Shown here in pieces: positions 1-8,724 of a DNA stretch of 44,095 nucleotides. Where the stretch lies: NCBI GenBank assembly GCA_003598085.1, contig QZKU01000101.1, forward strand, positions 1-44,095, read 5' to 3'. The stretch is from Candidatus Abyssobacteria bacterium SURF_5. GTDB lineage: Bacteria; Abyssobacteria; SURF-5. Position 1 is the first letter of the stretch, and each line of letters opens with the position of its first letter. The notes under the pieces were generated by a model. The model saw only the letters and a list, made by a program, of their open reading frames with translations. It did no database searches and was not told the origin of the DNA. Position numbers and translations under genes: made by a program.

Positions 1-1
1 T

Positions 2-673
2 GAGTTTCTTACCCATGTTAGGCGATTGGTTTTGGATTTTGTGGTTGGACGCGTTCTCTCGGGTGATGAAGACCAGGTTCCGGACGATTCTGCCGCCGAT
101 CGTCTTGATGAACCTACCTCATATTATTTGTTACACCGGCATGATTTCGGCTTTGAGGAAGCTCCTGCCGGTTCATGTATCCTTTATGCTGTTTCATGTG
201 GCCTTTCGGACAGGGAACTTGCCGACACTTGGGATATTGTCAGCTTCACGAAAGGAAGCGCCGGAGAACAGAACGGCGAAGAAGGAATCGCTGAAGAAGC
301 GGCCGATTATGAATGTGAAGAAGAAAACGGCGCATCCGGAAGCAAGGTAAAGCTCAAGAGTTGGGTTCAACGAAAGCGAAAATCGCTCGGGCTTGAATCT
401 CCAAATGGAAAGCCTGTTCCCCTGATCGACCGCGTCCATTGCCTGATGCATCTCTGGAAAGCAGGCGATCTGCATAAAGTCGATGAATATCTTGATGATA
501 ACGCCTTGAGGAAGCAGGAGCTCTTCAAGCGCTTTGTGCAGGCGCTCATCGAATTATCTCCTCGCGGCAGTGAAGAGCGCTCGCTTCTGGAAAGTTTGAG
601 CAATCATATGGGGGCAAAGGGCGCAACGAAAGACGACAGGCAGGGAAAACTGGGGCTTCGGGATGCAGAATAG
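2..673 (+). CDS. DUF1156-type DNA methylase-like protein, C-terminal part (5' truncated by window edge)
   Basis: The frame is open from the first bases of the window, so this is the C-terminal 223 or so codons of a longer gene and no true start is visible. Visible features are a Y-Y-L-L-H-R segment, an acidic Glu-rich stretch around the middle, and a C-terminal helical part with IDRVHCLMHLW and a WKAGDL motif. This arrangement resembles the C-termini of DUF1156/COG1743 adenine-specific DNA methylases, whose last domain carries a similar 'D-hydrophobic-x-H-x-x-hydrophobic' helix. The catalytic part would lie upstream, outside the window. The stop is 8 bases before the DUF262/HNH gene, so they are probably co-transcribed. 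The family call rests on weak C-terminal similarity plus the neighbouring DUF499 gene, a common DUF1156 partner. Confidence 0.55.
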   Translation, partial: EFLTHVRRLVLDFVVGRVLSGDEDQVPDDSAADRLDEPTSYYLLHRHDFGFEEAPAGSCILYAVSCGLSDRELADTWDIVSFTKGSAGEQNGEEGIAEEAADYECEEENGASGSKVKLKSWVQRKRKSLGLESPNGKPVPLIDRVHCLMHLWKAGDLHKVDEYLDDNALRKQELFKRFVQALIELSPRGSEERSLLESLSNHMGAKGATKDDRQGKLGLRDAE

Positions 674-681
674 GGGGAGGT

Positions 682-2442
682 ATGCCGTTTCAGACACCGA
701 TAACGGTCAAAGAAGCTGTTGAATCAATCCATCAGAAGAAGTATCTGCTTCCCGCAATTCAGAGAGAGGTTGTTTGGGAGCCGGAACAAATTACGCGTTT
801 GTTTGACTCATTGATGCGCGATTATCCTATTGGTTCTTTCCTCTTCTGGCATGTTGACAGACAACGTGTCGGCAACTACCAATTCTATGAATTCGTTCGC
901 AAATATCACGAGCGAGATAATCCGCATAACCAAAAAGCCAACGTTGATGGGCAAAGTGACATTGTTGGGATTCTGGACGGCCAGCAACGTCTTACAGCCT
1001 TGTACATCGGACTGAAAGGTTCATATGCGTACAAGGAACCGCGCAAGAGATGGGATAATCCTCAAGCCTTTCCTGTCCGGAAATTGTACCTTGACCTACT
1101 CAACCCCAAAAAACAAGATGAACAGAGTGATGGCCTTTATAAATTTGCGTTTCTCACAGATGAAGAAGCGCGGCAGGCGGACACAAATGTTTTCTGGTTC
1201 AAGGTTGGGGAAATACTTAATCTTCACGAGCAGTTTGAAGTAAACAACTATCTGATCGATAACGCGCTGATGAATCGGGCGGACCAGGAGCAGGCAAAAT
1301 TCGCCAATAGAACGCTCTTCAAATTATGGAACACCGTTCACGATAGCACAATAATCAATTATTTCCTTGAAAGAGACGAAAGCCTGGATAAAGTGCTGAA
1401 TATTTTCATTCGGGTGAATAGCGGCGGTACCGTCCTGAGTTATTCTGATTTGCTTCTCTCGGTAGCTACAGCCCAATGGCAGAATAAGGACGCCAGAGAG
1501 GTAATCACCACGTTTGTCGATGAAATAAATAACACAGGAGACGGCTTTAATTTCGACAAGGACTTCGTCCTGAAAAGCAGTGTAGTGCTTACTGATACCA
1601 AAGACATCGCATTCAAAGTTGATAATTTTAATCGAGCGAACATGAGCAAGATTGAAAATGAATGGGAAGAGATCGAACGAGCGCTCCGAGCTGCTGTGAC
1701 GCTGGTCTCCGGCTTCGGGTATAGTAGAGATACCCTCACTTCCAATTTTGCAGTCATTCCCATAGCCTATTACTTGAAGAAAATCGGTTGTCCCAGTAAC
1801 TACGACACCGCCGAAAGATACGTCGAAGATCGTAAAGCGATTCGCCGTTGGCTAACCTTTTCTCTTGTGAAACGGGTATTTGGCGGTACGCCCGATTCTG
1901 TGCTCCGGCCAGTGCGGGAAGTTATCAAAGAGAATGGACAGGCTTTTCCTCTAAATCCAATCATCGAGAAATTCAAGGGGGCGCCGAAATCTATAGTATT
2001 CACAGAAGATGATATTGAGAATCTGCTCCAGCATAAGTACACCCAAAAGTACACGTTCTCGGTCCTTTCGTTGCTGTACCCTTCACTGGATTACAGAAAC
2101 AAGTTTCATGTCGATCACATCCATCCGCGCAGTTCCTTTACACCTGCCCGTCTCTTGAGACAGGGGGTTCAGGATAAGGATGTAAGCTCTTGCCTGTCGA
2201 ATTACGACATGGTCCCGAATCTGCAGTTCCTGGAAGGTGTGCCGAACCAGGAAAAAAGTAATACCCCGTTTGAAGAGTGGCTTGCTCAAACTTGTGGTTC
2301 TGCCGACACGAAAGCCTCTTTTATGAGTCGAAATTATATTCCCAACATGGATTTGTCTTTGGCCAAATTTCCGAGGTTTTTCGAAGCTCGCAGACTTCTC
2401 ATGCATGAAAAACTGAAGAGCGTGCTGATTGATGGTAATTGA
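682..2442 (+). CDS. DUF262 / HNH (GmrSD-like) endonuclease-family protein
   Basis: This 586-aa protein begins with a DUF262 ParB-like domain: Q-R-E-x-V-W at about residues 27-32, YPIGSFLFW at about 49-57, and the diagnostic D99-G-Q-Q-R103 motif. Its C-terminus holds an HNH-type metal site with D478-H479 and H481 in FHVDHIHPR, followed by an Asn-containing segment (PNLQF). Proteins with this layout (GmrS-like plus DUF1524-like halves) include type IV restriction enzymes that cleave modified phage DNA and use NTP hydrolysis in the DUF262 part. The ATG is preceded by a strong purine tract (AGGGGGAGG), very close to the start. It lies between a DUF1156-like gene and a DUF499 ATPase, so it is probably the effector nuclease of a multi-gene defence system. 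Motifs are intact and no truncation is seen. Confidence 0.85.
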   Translation: MPFQTPITVKEAVESIHQKKYLLPAIQREVVWEPEQITRLFDSLMRDYPIGSFLFWHVDRQRVGNYQFYEFVRKYHERDNPHNQKANVDGQSDIVGILDGQQRLTALYIGLKGSYAYKEPRKRWDNPQAFPVRKLYLDLLNPKKQDEQSDGLYKFAFLTDEEARQADTNVFWFKVGEILNLHEQFEVNNYLIDNALMNRADQEQAKFANRTLFKLWNTVHDSTIINYFLERDESLDKVLNIFIRVNSGGTVLSYSDLLLSVATAQWQNKDAREVITTFVDEINNTGDGFNFDKDFVLKSSVVLTDTKDIAFKVDNFNRANMSKIENEWEEIERALRAAVTLVSGFGYSRDTLTSNFAVIPIAYYLKKIGCPSNYDTAERYVEDRKAIRRWLTFSLVKRVFGGTPDSVLRPVREVIKENGQAFPLNPIIEKFKGAPKSIVFTEDDIENLLQHKYTQKYTFSVLSLLYPSLDYRNKFHVDHIHPRSSFTPARLLRQGVQDKDVSSCLSNYDMVPNLQFLEGVPNQEKSNTPFEEWLAQTCGSADTKASFMSRNYIPNMDLSLAKFPRFFEARRLLMHEKLKSVLIDGN

Positions 2443-2481
2443 TGTGCAAAACCCGCATCTGCAGAAGGAGATGAAAGACTC

Positions 2482-5400
2482 ATGAACAAGTTGCCTTGGA
2501 AGCCGTGGCACAAGGTTGTGAAACTGCGAGACGATTTGAAGAGCGGAAAGCTGACGCTGAACATGTTTGCCGCGGACCTCTATGAAGTTTCAATGCAGCG
2601 CGGGAAGCAGCCTGTCTATGAGAATCCAGAGTCCTTCTTCGCGCTCACGTATCCCACATATAACCTTCGACAGTTGGTCCGTGACGTCGTGCATCGGCTT
2701 GACGCCAAAAATGATAAGGCTGTTCGGCAGTTGGAACTGACCTATGGGGGCGGCAAAACCCACACGCTGATCACGCTTCGTCATCTTGTGCACGATCCCG
2801 ATTCATTGCCTAATCTTCCAGCGGTTCAGGAATTCGCTCAGGAATTCGGACAGAAGCCGCCGAAATGCCGCATAGCCAGCCTCTGTTTCGATAAGCTCGA
2901 TGTCGAGAAAGGGATGGCCGTTCTCGATCCCTCAGGAAACAAGCGGACGCTGCAACAGCCGTGGAGCGTGCTGGCGTACCAGATTGCCGGCGATGCCGGA
3001 CTCAAACTTCTGCACGCAAAGGGAAAGGCCGAAGAGCGCGACACTGCCCCTGCGGAAAATCTTCTTTCAGAACTGATCGAGATTCCCACGAAAGAAAACC
3101 TCGGCATGCTCATTTTGATTGACGAGGTGCTGATGTATGCCTGTGAGAAAGTTGCGCAAGACGGCGTATGGCGGACAATGCTGATTAATTTCTTTCAATA
3201 CCTCACGCAGGCTGCGACTAAAGTCGATCGCTGCTGTATCGTTGCCTCTTTGCTGGCGACGGACCCCGCAAAAAGCGATAGTTTCGGCCGTCAGTTACTC
3301 GGAGACCTTTACGACATTTTCCGGCGCCAGCGAGAAGAAGCCGTCGAACCGGTGGTAAAGGAAGACGTAGCGGAAGTACTCTGTCGCAGATTCTTTACTC
3401 CCGAATCCGTAAAAGACCGTGGAGCATTTCGGCAACATGTTGTGGCGGCGCTGAAAGGGATTCAGGCGGTCGATGAACAAACGAGAAAGCAAGGCGCCGA
3501 AGCGGAAGATCGCTTCCTCAAAAGCTATCCATTCCATCCCGATCTTACTGATGTCTTCTATGGCAAATGGACGACCATGAATCGCTTTCAGAGAACTCGA
3601 GGGGTGCTAAGGACCTTCGCGCTTGCTCTTCGTGAAGCCGAAAAATGGGACACGAATCCTCTCATTGGGCCTGCCATTTTCCTCACGGCGCCGGATCGGG
3701 AAGGTTTATCGGAAGCCACCAGAGAGCTTGTTACGGTGGCCGATACCGAAGAGTCGGAAGGAAAGAAACAGGCCTGGACAGGCATTCTTGATGGAGAATT
3801 CTACAGAGCGCGGCAGATACAGGATGAATCAGGCGCTCTCAAAAACCGTGAAATCGAGCAAGCCGTCGTGACCACTTTCCTGCATTCTCAACCGCCTGGA
3901 AATTCCGCAAAGACCAGAGACCTGCTTGTGCTTTTGAGTTCTGCTCGTCCCGATAAAATCGAACTTGAGAAGGGACTCTCCAGGTGGGCTCAGGTCAGCC
4001 ACTGGCTTGACGATTCGCATACGGGGGTGGCGGATGGTCAGTTGCCGACTACCTGGAAGATGGGAAACCGGCCAAACCTCACACAGATGCACACGGTTGC
4101 CGCCAGAAATATATCCGAAGACGACGTAAGGGCTCAACTGCTCGATGAGATAAGTAAGGTCAAACCTTTAAAGGATGGCGCATCGGCAGCCGGAGCGCTC
4201 GTGCACGTCCTCCCTCTGAAACCTAAAGATATAGCTGATGATGGGGCGTTTCATTATGCGATCCTTAATCCTTCAGCCGCTTCGGATTCCGGAAAACCCA
4301 GTGCGGAGGCGGTGAGATTTCTGGATGAGACAACGGGGCCGGACAAGCCTCGTGTTTACCGGAACGCCGTCATATTGCTGGTTCCCTCACGTGAAGGTGT
4401 AGATTTGGCGATGATGCGAGTCCGGGACAAGCTCGCATGGGAAATTGTGAGGGAGGAAATAAAGAAACAGCAAAAGGATGGCAACATCGATCCCGCCCGG
4501 GCGCATACATTGCAGATATATATAGACAAGGCAAGAGGCCGAGTGCCTGAGGCTATCAGGCAGGCGTACTGCATAGTGGTCACGGTGTCGGAGAAAAATG
4601 ACGCACAGGCTTTCAAAATTACTGTTTCCGAAGATTTTCATTTCAGCATCATCAAGAACGATAAACGCTCAAGGATACAGGATACGCCGATAACCGCGGA
4701 AGCGATTCTGCCCACCGGTCCGTATAATCTTTGGCGTCAAGGCGAGACATCGCGCAGAGTGAAGGATTTATCAGGAGCGTTTGCCCAACTGCCGCATCTT
4801 CCGAAAATGCTGAAAACGGCCGCGATTCTCGAAACATTGGCGGCAGGATGCGAGCAGGGAACCTTCGTGCTCAGACTGACAAGGCCTGATCATTCATTCC
4901 GTACCTGGTGGATGTCACGACCCGATGAAAACGCCCTGAATGATCCGGCGCTTGAGCTTGTTCTTCCCGAGGCCGCGGAACTTGCCGATCTCCCTCCTGG
5001 CTTGCTGGCTCCGGGCAAGCTGCCGGAACTTTGGAAAAACGATGAAATCACGCTGAAGCAAGCCTTGGATTACTTCAACGGGCAGAACGTGGTACAGGTT
5101 GATAGAGGAGACTATCAGGAACCTCTTCAGATACCAAAAGCTGAGACTAAAATAGTGAGTGATGCGGTCGCTGCGGCTGTCGAAAAAGGAGACATCTGGT
5201 TGATTTCCGGACCGGCCAGCCTGCTTGCCGAAACAATTCCGGCAGGCGTGCTGCAGGAAAAGTCGATCCTCTGCAGGCCTCCAGACTCTGTGCTTCCCGC
5301 GGAAATCCTGCCCGGAATTCTGCCGGATGCCTGGAAGAACGATAAAACGACGGCTTTTTCCATTGCTACCTCTTTATCCATGCAGAGAGGAAAGACGCTT

Positions 5401-5796
5401 CCTTGGAAAACTGTGAAAGACGCCATCTCGGCTGCCCTACAAGCCCGTTTTATAGAGACTGACGAAAAGTCCGGCGATTGGCCGTGCGATTTTTCCGCCG
5501 CCAAATCTGCTAAGTTCAAGGTCATCTCCGACGGTGGAAGCGCCGAACGACCAAAGGGAGGATATTCACCGGGCACAAACAAACTATTCGCTTCAGCAGA
5601 ATTGGAGCCCTCCCAAATTCAGGATCTGGGCGATATCATCCATGAAATCCTTGAAATCAAAGCCAAGAATAATTTTGAAATTAAATTCAACGTGCAAATC
5701 GAAATCGGTGACGGCAAACAAAAACCACCTCCAGAAGTAGCCGAAGAACTCAACAAGCTGCTCAAGAATGTAAAAGATGATTTTCAATTGCAGTAA
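2482..5796 (+). CDS. DUF499 AAA-like ATPase
   Basis: This 1104-aa protein has an unusual Walker A, TYGGGKTH (Y88-G-G-G-K92-T-H), and a Walker B ending ILIDE with D214-E215. That combination with this length is typical of DUF499 ATPases, which occur in defence islands beside DUF1156 methylases. The remainder is a large region with several winged-helix-like stretches, and the C-terminus ends in a short charged segment. An AAGGAG ribosome site lies about 10 bases before the ATG. The gap to the DUF262 gene is 39 bases, so it is likely co-transcribed. The expected role is an NTP-driven motor or sensor coupling recognition to modification or cleavage; this is inferred from family context. No frame damage is seen. 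Confidence 0.82.
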   Translation: MNKLPWKPWHKVVKLRDDLKSGKLTLNMFAADLYEVSMQRGKQPVYENPESFFALTYPTYNLRQLVRDVVHRLDAKNDKAVRQLELTYGGGKTHTLITLRHLVHDPDSLPNLPAVQEFAQEFGQKPPKCRIASLCFDKLDVEKGMAVLDPSGNKRTLQQPWSVLAYQIAGDAGLKLLHAKGKAEERDTAPAENLLSELIEIPTKENLGMLILIDEVLMYACEKVAQDGVWRTMLINFFQYLTQAATKVDRCCIVASLLATDPAKSDSFGRQLLGDLYDIFRRQREEAVEPVVKEDVAEVLCRRFFTPESVKDRGAFRQHVVAALKGIQAVDEQTRKQGAEAEDRFLKSYPFHPDLTDVFYGKWTTMNRFQRTRGVLRTFALALREAEKWDTNPLIGPAIFLTAPDREGLSEATRELVTVADTEESEGKKQAWTGILDGEFYRARQIQDESGALKNREIEQAVVTTFLHSQPPGNSAKTRDLLVLLSSARPDKIELEKGLSRWAQVSHWLDDSHTGVADGQLPTTWKMGNRPNLTQMHTVAARNISEDDVRAQLLDEISKVKPLKDGASAAGALVHVLPLKPKDIADDGAFHYAILNPSAASDSGKPSAEAVRFLDETTGPDKPRVYRNAVILLVPSREGVDLAMMRVRDKLAWEIVREEIKKQQKDGNIDPARAHTLQIYIDKARGRVPEAIRQAYCIVVTVSEKNDAQAFKITVSEDFHFSIIKNDKRSRIQDTPITAEAILPTGPYNLWRQGETSRRVKDLSGAFAQLPHLPKMLKTAAILETLAAGCEQGTFVLRLTRPDHSFRTWWMSRPDENALNDPALELVLPEAAELADLPPGLLAPGKLPELWKNDEITLKQALDYFNGQNVVQVDRGDYQEPLQIPKAETKIVSDAVAAAVEKGDIWLISGPASLLAETIPAGVLQEKSILCRPPDSVLPAEILPGILPDAWKNDKTTAFSIATSLSMQRGKTLPWKTVKDAISAALQARFIETDEKSGDWPCDFSAAKSAKFKVISDGGSAERPKGGYSPGTNKLFASAELEPSQIQDLGDIIHEILEIKAKNNFEIKFNVQIEIGDGKQKPPPEVAEELNKLLKNVKDDFQLQ

Positions 5797-5848
5797 GTAT
5801 TTGATATATATTTTCAAAGATCACCTTGTGCAAGAATAGGAAAAAGGG

Positions 5849-6715
5849 ATGAAGTATTTCAGCGAAAGAGAATATGGAGAACGGCCGCGGACTGAGGAAG
5901 AGATTCCACATGCTGTCTGGGGCGGCATCGTTGCGCTTGTTGAGGAATTAGTCACCAGAGGAGCATTCGGCCAGAGCTTTCCCGAAGAGTGCCCGGATGG
6001 TCAGGGTATAATCGGCACTAATGATAGGACTTTGTCTCTCTCAATTCAAGCAGAAATTCCCGGATTCAGTTTTCCATTGAATGCTGATGAAATTCCTGAT
6101 AATTTAGCACTCTTCGACTTTTTGGAATTCTGTCATTACCATGTTGCCGAACCTATAGAAGGAGGTTACCATAGTTTCTATAGGCATACACATCTTTCCT
6201 TCACATCGGGTGGTCAAGAAAGATTTCGTGAAAGAATAAACCGGATTTTTAGACGGAACGGTCTAGCTTACGAGCTTCGTGAAGACGGACAGGTGGAACG
6301 ATTGGCTCCCCCTGTCATTCAGGAAGCCCTCTCAGGAAGTATTTTCAAATCAGGAGATAGTAAACTAGATGAGTTGCTTGAAACTGCCCGGATCAAATTT
6401 CTAAATCCAAATCCTCAAATAAGGCGAGAGGCGCTAGAAAAGCTTTGGGACGCATGGGAGCGAATTAAAACGGTTGAACCTGGCAAAGGAAAGAGAGATT
6501 CTGCCTTAGTCATACTGAATAAAGCAGCGACAGAAACTAATTTCAGGGCGCTACTGGAAAAAGAAGCTCGCGAACTGACAGAGATAGGGAACCGTTTTCA
6601 TATCAGACATTCAGAAAAGGATCAGGTACCTCTCGAATCAGATAATTATGTTGATTACCTCTTTCACCGATTGTTCGCTATGATAACTTTACTGTTGAGG
6701 AGGAAATCGAAATGA
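5849..6715 (+). CDS. AbiJ/HEPN-like abortive-infection type protein
   Basis: This 288-aa protein has an N-terminal part starting YFSERE and a charged helical C-terminal part. The C-terminal region contains R249-F-H-I-R-H254, which fits the Rx4-6H signature of HEPN ribonucleases, followed by a hydrophobic helix near the end. The overall look (small N-terminal domain, then an all-helical domain with IGNRFHIRH) resembles AbiJ-type abortive-infection proteins; that assignment is from memory of the family and is not certain. It is soluble, with no signal peptide. The start has an AGGAAAAAGGG purine tract directly before the ATG. It follows the DUF499 gene after 52 bases and overlaps the next gene by 4 bases (ATGA), so the two are translationally coupled. 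Confidence 0.55.
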   Translation: MKYFSEREYGERPRTEEEIPHAVWGGIVALVEELVTRGAFGQSFPEECPDGQGIIGTNDRTLSLSIQAEIPGFSFPLNADEIPDNLALFDFLEFCHYHVAEPIEGGYHSFYRHTHLSFTSGGQERFRERINRIFRRNGLAYELREDGQVERLAPPVIQEALSGSIFKSGDSKLDELLETARIKFLNPNPQIRREALEKLWDAWERIKTVEPGKGKRDSALVILNKAATETNFRALLEKEARELTEIGNRFHIRHSEKDQVPLESDNYVDYLFHRLFAMITLLLRRKSK

Positions 6716-7038
6716 GCGGAAGAAGGAGGCGAGTGATAATACACCCAACCATCTGGAGCAACGGCAGCGGAACATATGGGATTGCAATTCCTGAACGTGA
6801 TCTGTGCCACTTTCCACGTCGGTGGACGAAAGTCTCTGTAGAAATTAATGGAGTTGTAGGCCGCTATCCGGTACGTTCTGATCTCCAGGATAACTTTTGG
6901 ACTACATGTTCAGAGCTTCGTGGAGGAGCAATAGGCCGATGGGTAAGAACGGAGGGTCTGACAACCTGGCCTCCCGGGAATCCTCCGACAGTGCGCCTAG
7001 AGCAAATTAGGGATAATCATTTCCGCTTGACCAGATAA
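6712..7038 (+). CDS. Small hypothetical protein coupled to the AbiJ/HEPN-like gene
   Basis: This 108-aa basic protein is not recognised. It starts with an Arg-rich patch (SGRRRRV), followed by alternating short hydrophobic segments suggesting a small beta-rich fold, with several Trp residues and a WPPGNPP turn. There is no signal peptide or membrane segment. Its ATG overlaps the stop of the upstream gene in an ATGA junction, which implies coupled translation and probably a functional partnership (antitoxin, nucleic-acid-binding or specificity subunit). No function is assigned. It is the last gene of the + strand defence-like block; a long repeat-rich non-coding stretch follows. Confidence 0.6.
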   Translation: MSGRRRRVIIHPTIWSNGSGTYGIAIPERDLCHFPRRWTKVSVEINGVVGRYPVRSDLQDNFWTTCSELRGGAIGRWVRTEGLTTWPPGNPPTVRLEQIRDNHFRLTR

Positions 7039-7595
7039 ACGATTTTCTTGAGGGCAGTCTTTCTTAAATTGGGGTCAATCTTTACTCTTGATGTTTTGAC
7101 GCGATGTGTTATCTCGAAGGGGTTCCGGGTTCCAAGTTCCAGGTTCCAAGTTCCAAGTTCAAAGTCGAGCCCTCACCTTAGTCCTCTCCCTCAGGGCGAG
7201 GAAATGAAGAGAGATTCTTTCCCCGGATCATGTCCGGGGTCAGAATGACACGCGAGGGGCGCGTCAGGGAAAATGCAGGCAGGATGCCTGCGCTACCATG
7301 AAAGGACAGTTTCAAGTTCAAGGTTTCAGGTTCAAAGTTTCGGGTTGGAAGATAAGAGAGATTCTTCCCCCGCGAGACGCGGGGTCAGAATGACACGCGA
7401 GGGGCGGGATCACGCCAAGGCGTGACTTCGGGGAGCTCAGTGTAGGCGCTTACGCTCAACGTGAAGAGGAAGATTGAGATGACCACGCGAGACGCGTGGC
7501 AGGCATGGCGGGACGCCGCGTGTTCTGGATTCCTGGCGGCAGCGGGGGCGCGACCCGAACGCAGCCGGGACATCCAGGAATGACGGCGGGGTCAT
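7039..7595. repeat. Gene-free stretch of mosaic dispersed repeats
   Basis: No credible gene lies here. The stretch holds a degenerate tandem of a GTTCCAAG-like 6-8-mer (about 7122-7163), then a CCCTCACCTTAGTCCTCTCC block (from about 7170), then an AATGCAGGCAGGATGCCTGCG block (from about 7270). It ends with GC-rich inverted pieces, including TTCCTGGCGG and its partner near 7573. The same blocks recur at 8170-8540 and 11590-11870 in a different order, so this is a dispersed modular repeat family rather than a decayed gene. Confidence 0.75.
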
Positions 7596-7799
7596 TTATT
7601 TGGCGGCTTGCTCTATCACGTCGAAAATGCGTTTGCTGATTTTCGGATGCAAAATCTTTCCCGCATGAAAGGGAATGATGATCCTTTTTCCGTCCTTCAT
7701 GTAGATTCTGTGACTGCCGCGACTCCGGATTAACTGGAATCCAGCTTTGAGGAGGAGGGTTTCCGCTTCTTGGGGAGTCAGACGCGGCTGTTTAGGCAA
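7596..7799 (-). CDS. hicA: HicA-type mRNA interferase toxin
   Basis: This 67-aa protein has the compact dsRBD-like HicA fold pattern: L-T-P-Q-E, a helix, KAGFQLIRSRGSH with the family's catalytic His at H30, RIY, then a basic IIIPFHAG strand. HicA toxins cleave mRNA and tmRNA independently of the ribosome and are neutralised by HicB. The length matches the family. It lies immediately downstream of the HicB gene and overlaps it by 8 bases, giving antitoxin-then-toxin order on the - strand. Family recognition is strong; activity in this host is untested. Confidence 0.88.
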   Translation of the reverse strand: MPKQPRLTPQEAETLLLKAGFQLIRSRGSHRIYMKDGKRIIIPFHAGKILHPKISKRIFDVIEQAAK

Positions 7800-8016
7800 C
7801 CTTTACCTCGATGGCGGTGGTGAGAATTTCCCGGCTAAGGCGCTCGGTGCGTTCGTCTTCCGATAATGTTTCCAGATAAAGCTCGATGGCTTCTCTTATG
7901 TTGTCGAGAACTTCCTCTAGTGATTCTCCCTGTGAATGGCATCCCTCAAGCTCGGGACAGTATGCAAAAAGACCCTGTTCGTCTTTCTCGACCACGACAC
8001 TCACTTTATATGGCAT
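7792..8016 (-). CDS. hicB: HicB-type antitoxin
   Basis: This 74-aa protein has the HicB pseudo-RNase H pattern: an N-terminal strand YKVSVVVEKDE, FAYCPELEGCHSQG, then a long amphipathic helix with EEVLDNIREAIELYLE. I chose the start at MPYKV because an AAGGAG ribosome site lies 7 bases upstream; an upstream in-frame ATG at 8055 lacks such a site. The role is to bind and neutralise HicA. The C-terminus is short and shows no obvious added DNA-binding domain, so autoregulation may rely on the core domain. Its stop overlaps hicA by 8 bases. A good promoter and a pair of direct heptamer repeats lie upstream. Confidence 0.88.
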   Translation of the reverse strand: MPYKVSVVVEKDEQGLFAYCPELEGCHSQGESLEEVLDNIREAIELYLETLSEDERTERLSREILTTAIEVKVA

Positions 8017-8068
8017 TTGGTTCTCCTTCTTGCCACCGTCCTGTCTGTAGTGCAATCGCCGACATTCG

Positions 8069-8086
8069 TCACGCGGGTATCACGCG
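8069..8086 (-). promoter_or_regulatory. Candidate HicB operator: direct heptamer repeats
   Basis: Two copies of TCACGCG (8069-8075 and 8080-8086) are spaced 11 bp start to start, about one helical turn. They fall around the expected transcription start of the hicBA promoter, where a bound repressor would block initiation. This is a pattern seen in sequence; no binding evidence exists. Confidence 0.3.
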
Positions 8087-8096
8087 ACGCATCCAC

Positions 8097-8125
8097 ATCA
8101 TATCATTGGGAATAAAGAAAATCAA
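8097..8125 (-). promoter_or_regulatory. Sigma-70-type promoter for hicBA
   Basis: On the - strand, TTGATT (8125-8120) and TATGAT (8102-8097) are separated by exactly 17 bases. This is a good match to the -35/-10 consensus and points at hicB, whose start codon is about 80 bases downstream. The UTR between them contains the direct repeats. Confidence 0.5.
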
Positions 8126-8724
8126 ATGGGCAGACTGGAGCCCAAAGGGGAAAGAGAAAGACCGGAGCCGGCAGTAACGGCAGTTCAAAGTTCCGGGTTC
8201 AAGGTTCAAGGTTCAAAGTCGAGCCGAAGCGGCGAGAGCAATGGAAAATCGAAAATCGACGATAGAGAGGAGGAGAAGTTCTTTTCAAGAGCCCTCACCT
8301 TAGTCCTCTCCCGATGGGAGAGGAGACGAAGAGAGATCCTTCGGCTGCGCTCAGGATGACCCCGCGAGCGGCGCGGTCAGGGAAAATGCAGGCAAGATGC
8401 CTGCGCTACCATGAAAGGACAGTTCCAAGTTCAAGGTTTCAGGTTCAAAGTTGAAAGTCGAGCCCTCACCTTAATCCTCTCCCGATGGGAGAGGAGACGA
8501 AGAGAGATTCTTCGCGCTCGCTCAGAATGACCCGCGGGGCGGACGTTTCCGATAAAGCAGAGGTTAGTGCATATTTTCGTGTCGTTTCGTGCGCTTTCGT
8601 GGCGAACAGTCTTCGTCATTCTTTGTGCCTTTGTGTCTTGGTGGTTCGATTACAGTCTTTCGGGCACGGTCCCGCGAGGCGCGGGATGCCCCTACATTGG
8701 CCGTTTCAAAGAGAGAGATTGTAT
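8126..8724. repeat. Second mosaic repeat stretch, no gene
   Basis: No credible gene is seen. GTTCAAGG-type tandem pieces occur from about 8170 and again near 8420, with two copies of the CCCTCACCTTA(A/G)TCCTCTCCCGATGGGAGAGG block (from about 8290 and 8463). The AATGCAGGCAAGATGCCTGCG block is also present (about 8385), with a TTCGGCTGCGCTCAGGATGA-type piece. A hairpin unit lies at 8658-8697, with outer stem GGGCA/TGCCC and inner stem CCCGCG/CGCGGG; a near-identical copy lies at 11497-11535. Confidence 0.75.

Noticed and set aside
7122-7163. Tandem GTTCCAAG-like units, considered as a CRISPR array
   Set aside because: Units are 6-8 bases with no unique spacers of 25-40 bases and no cas genes nearby.
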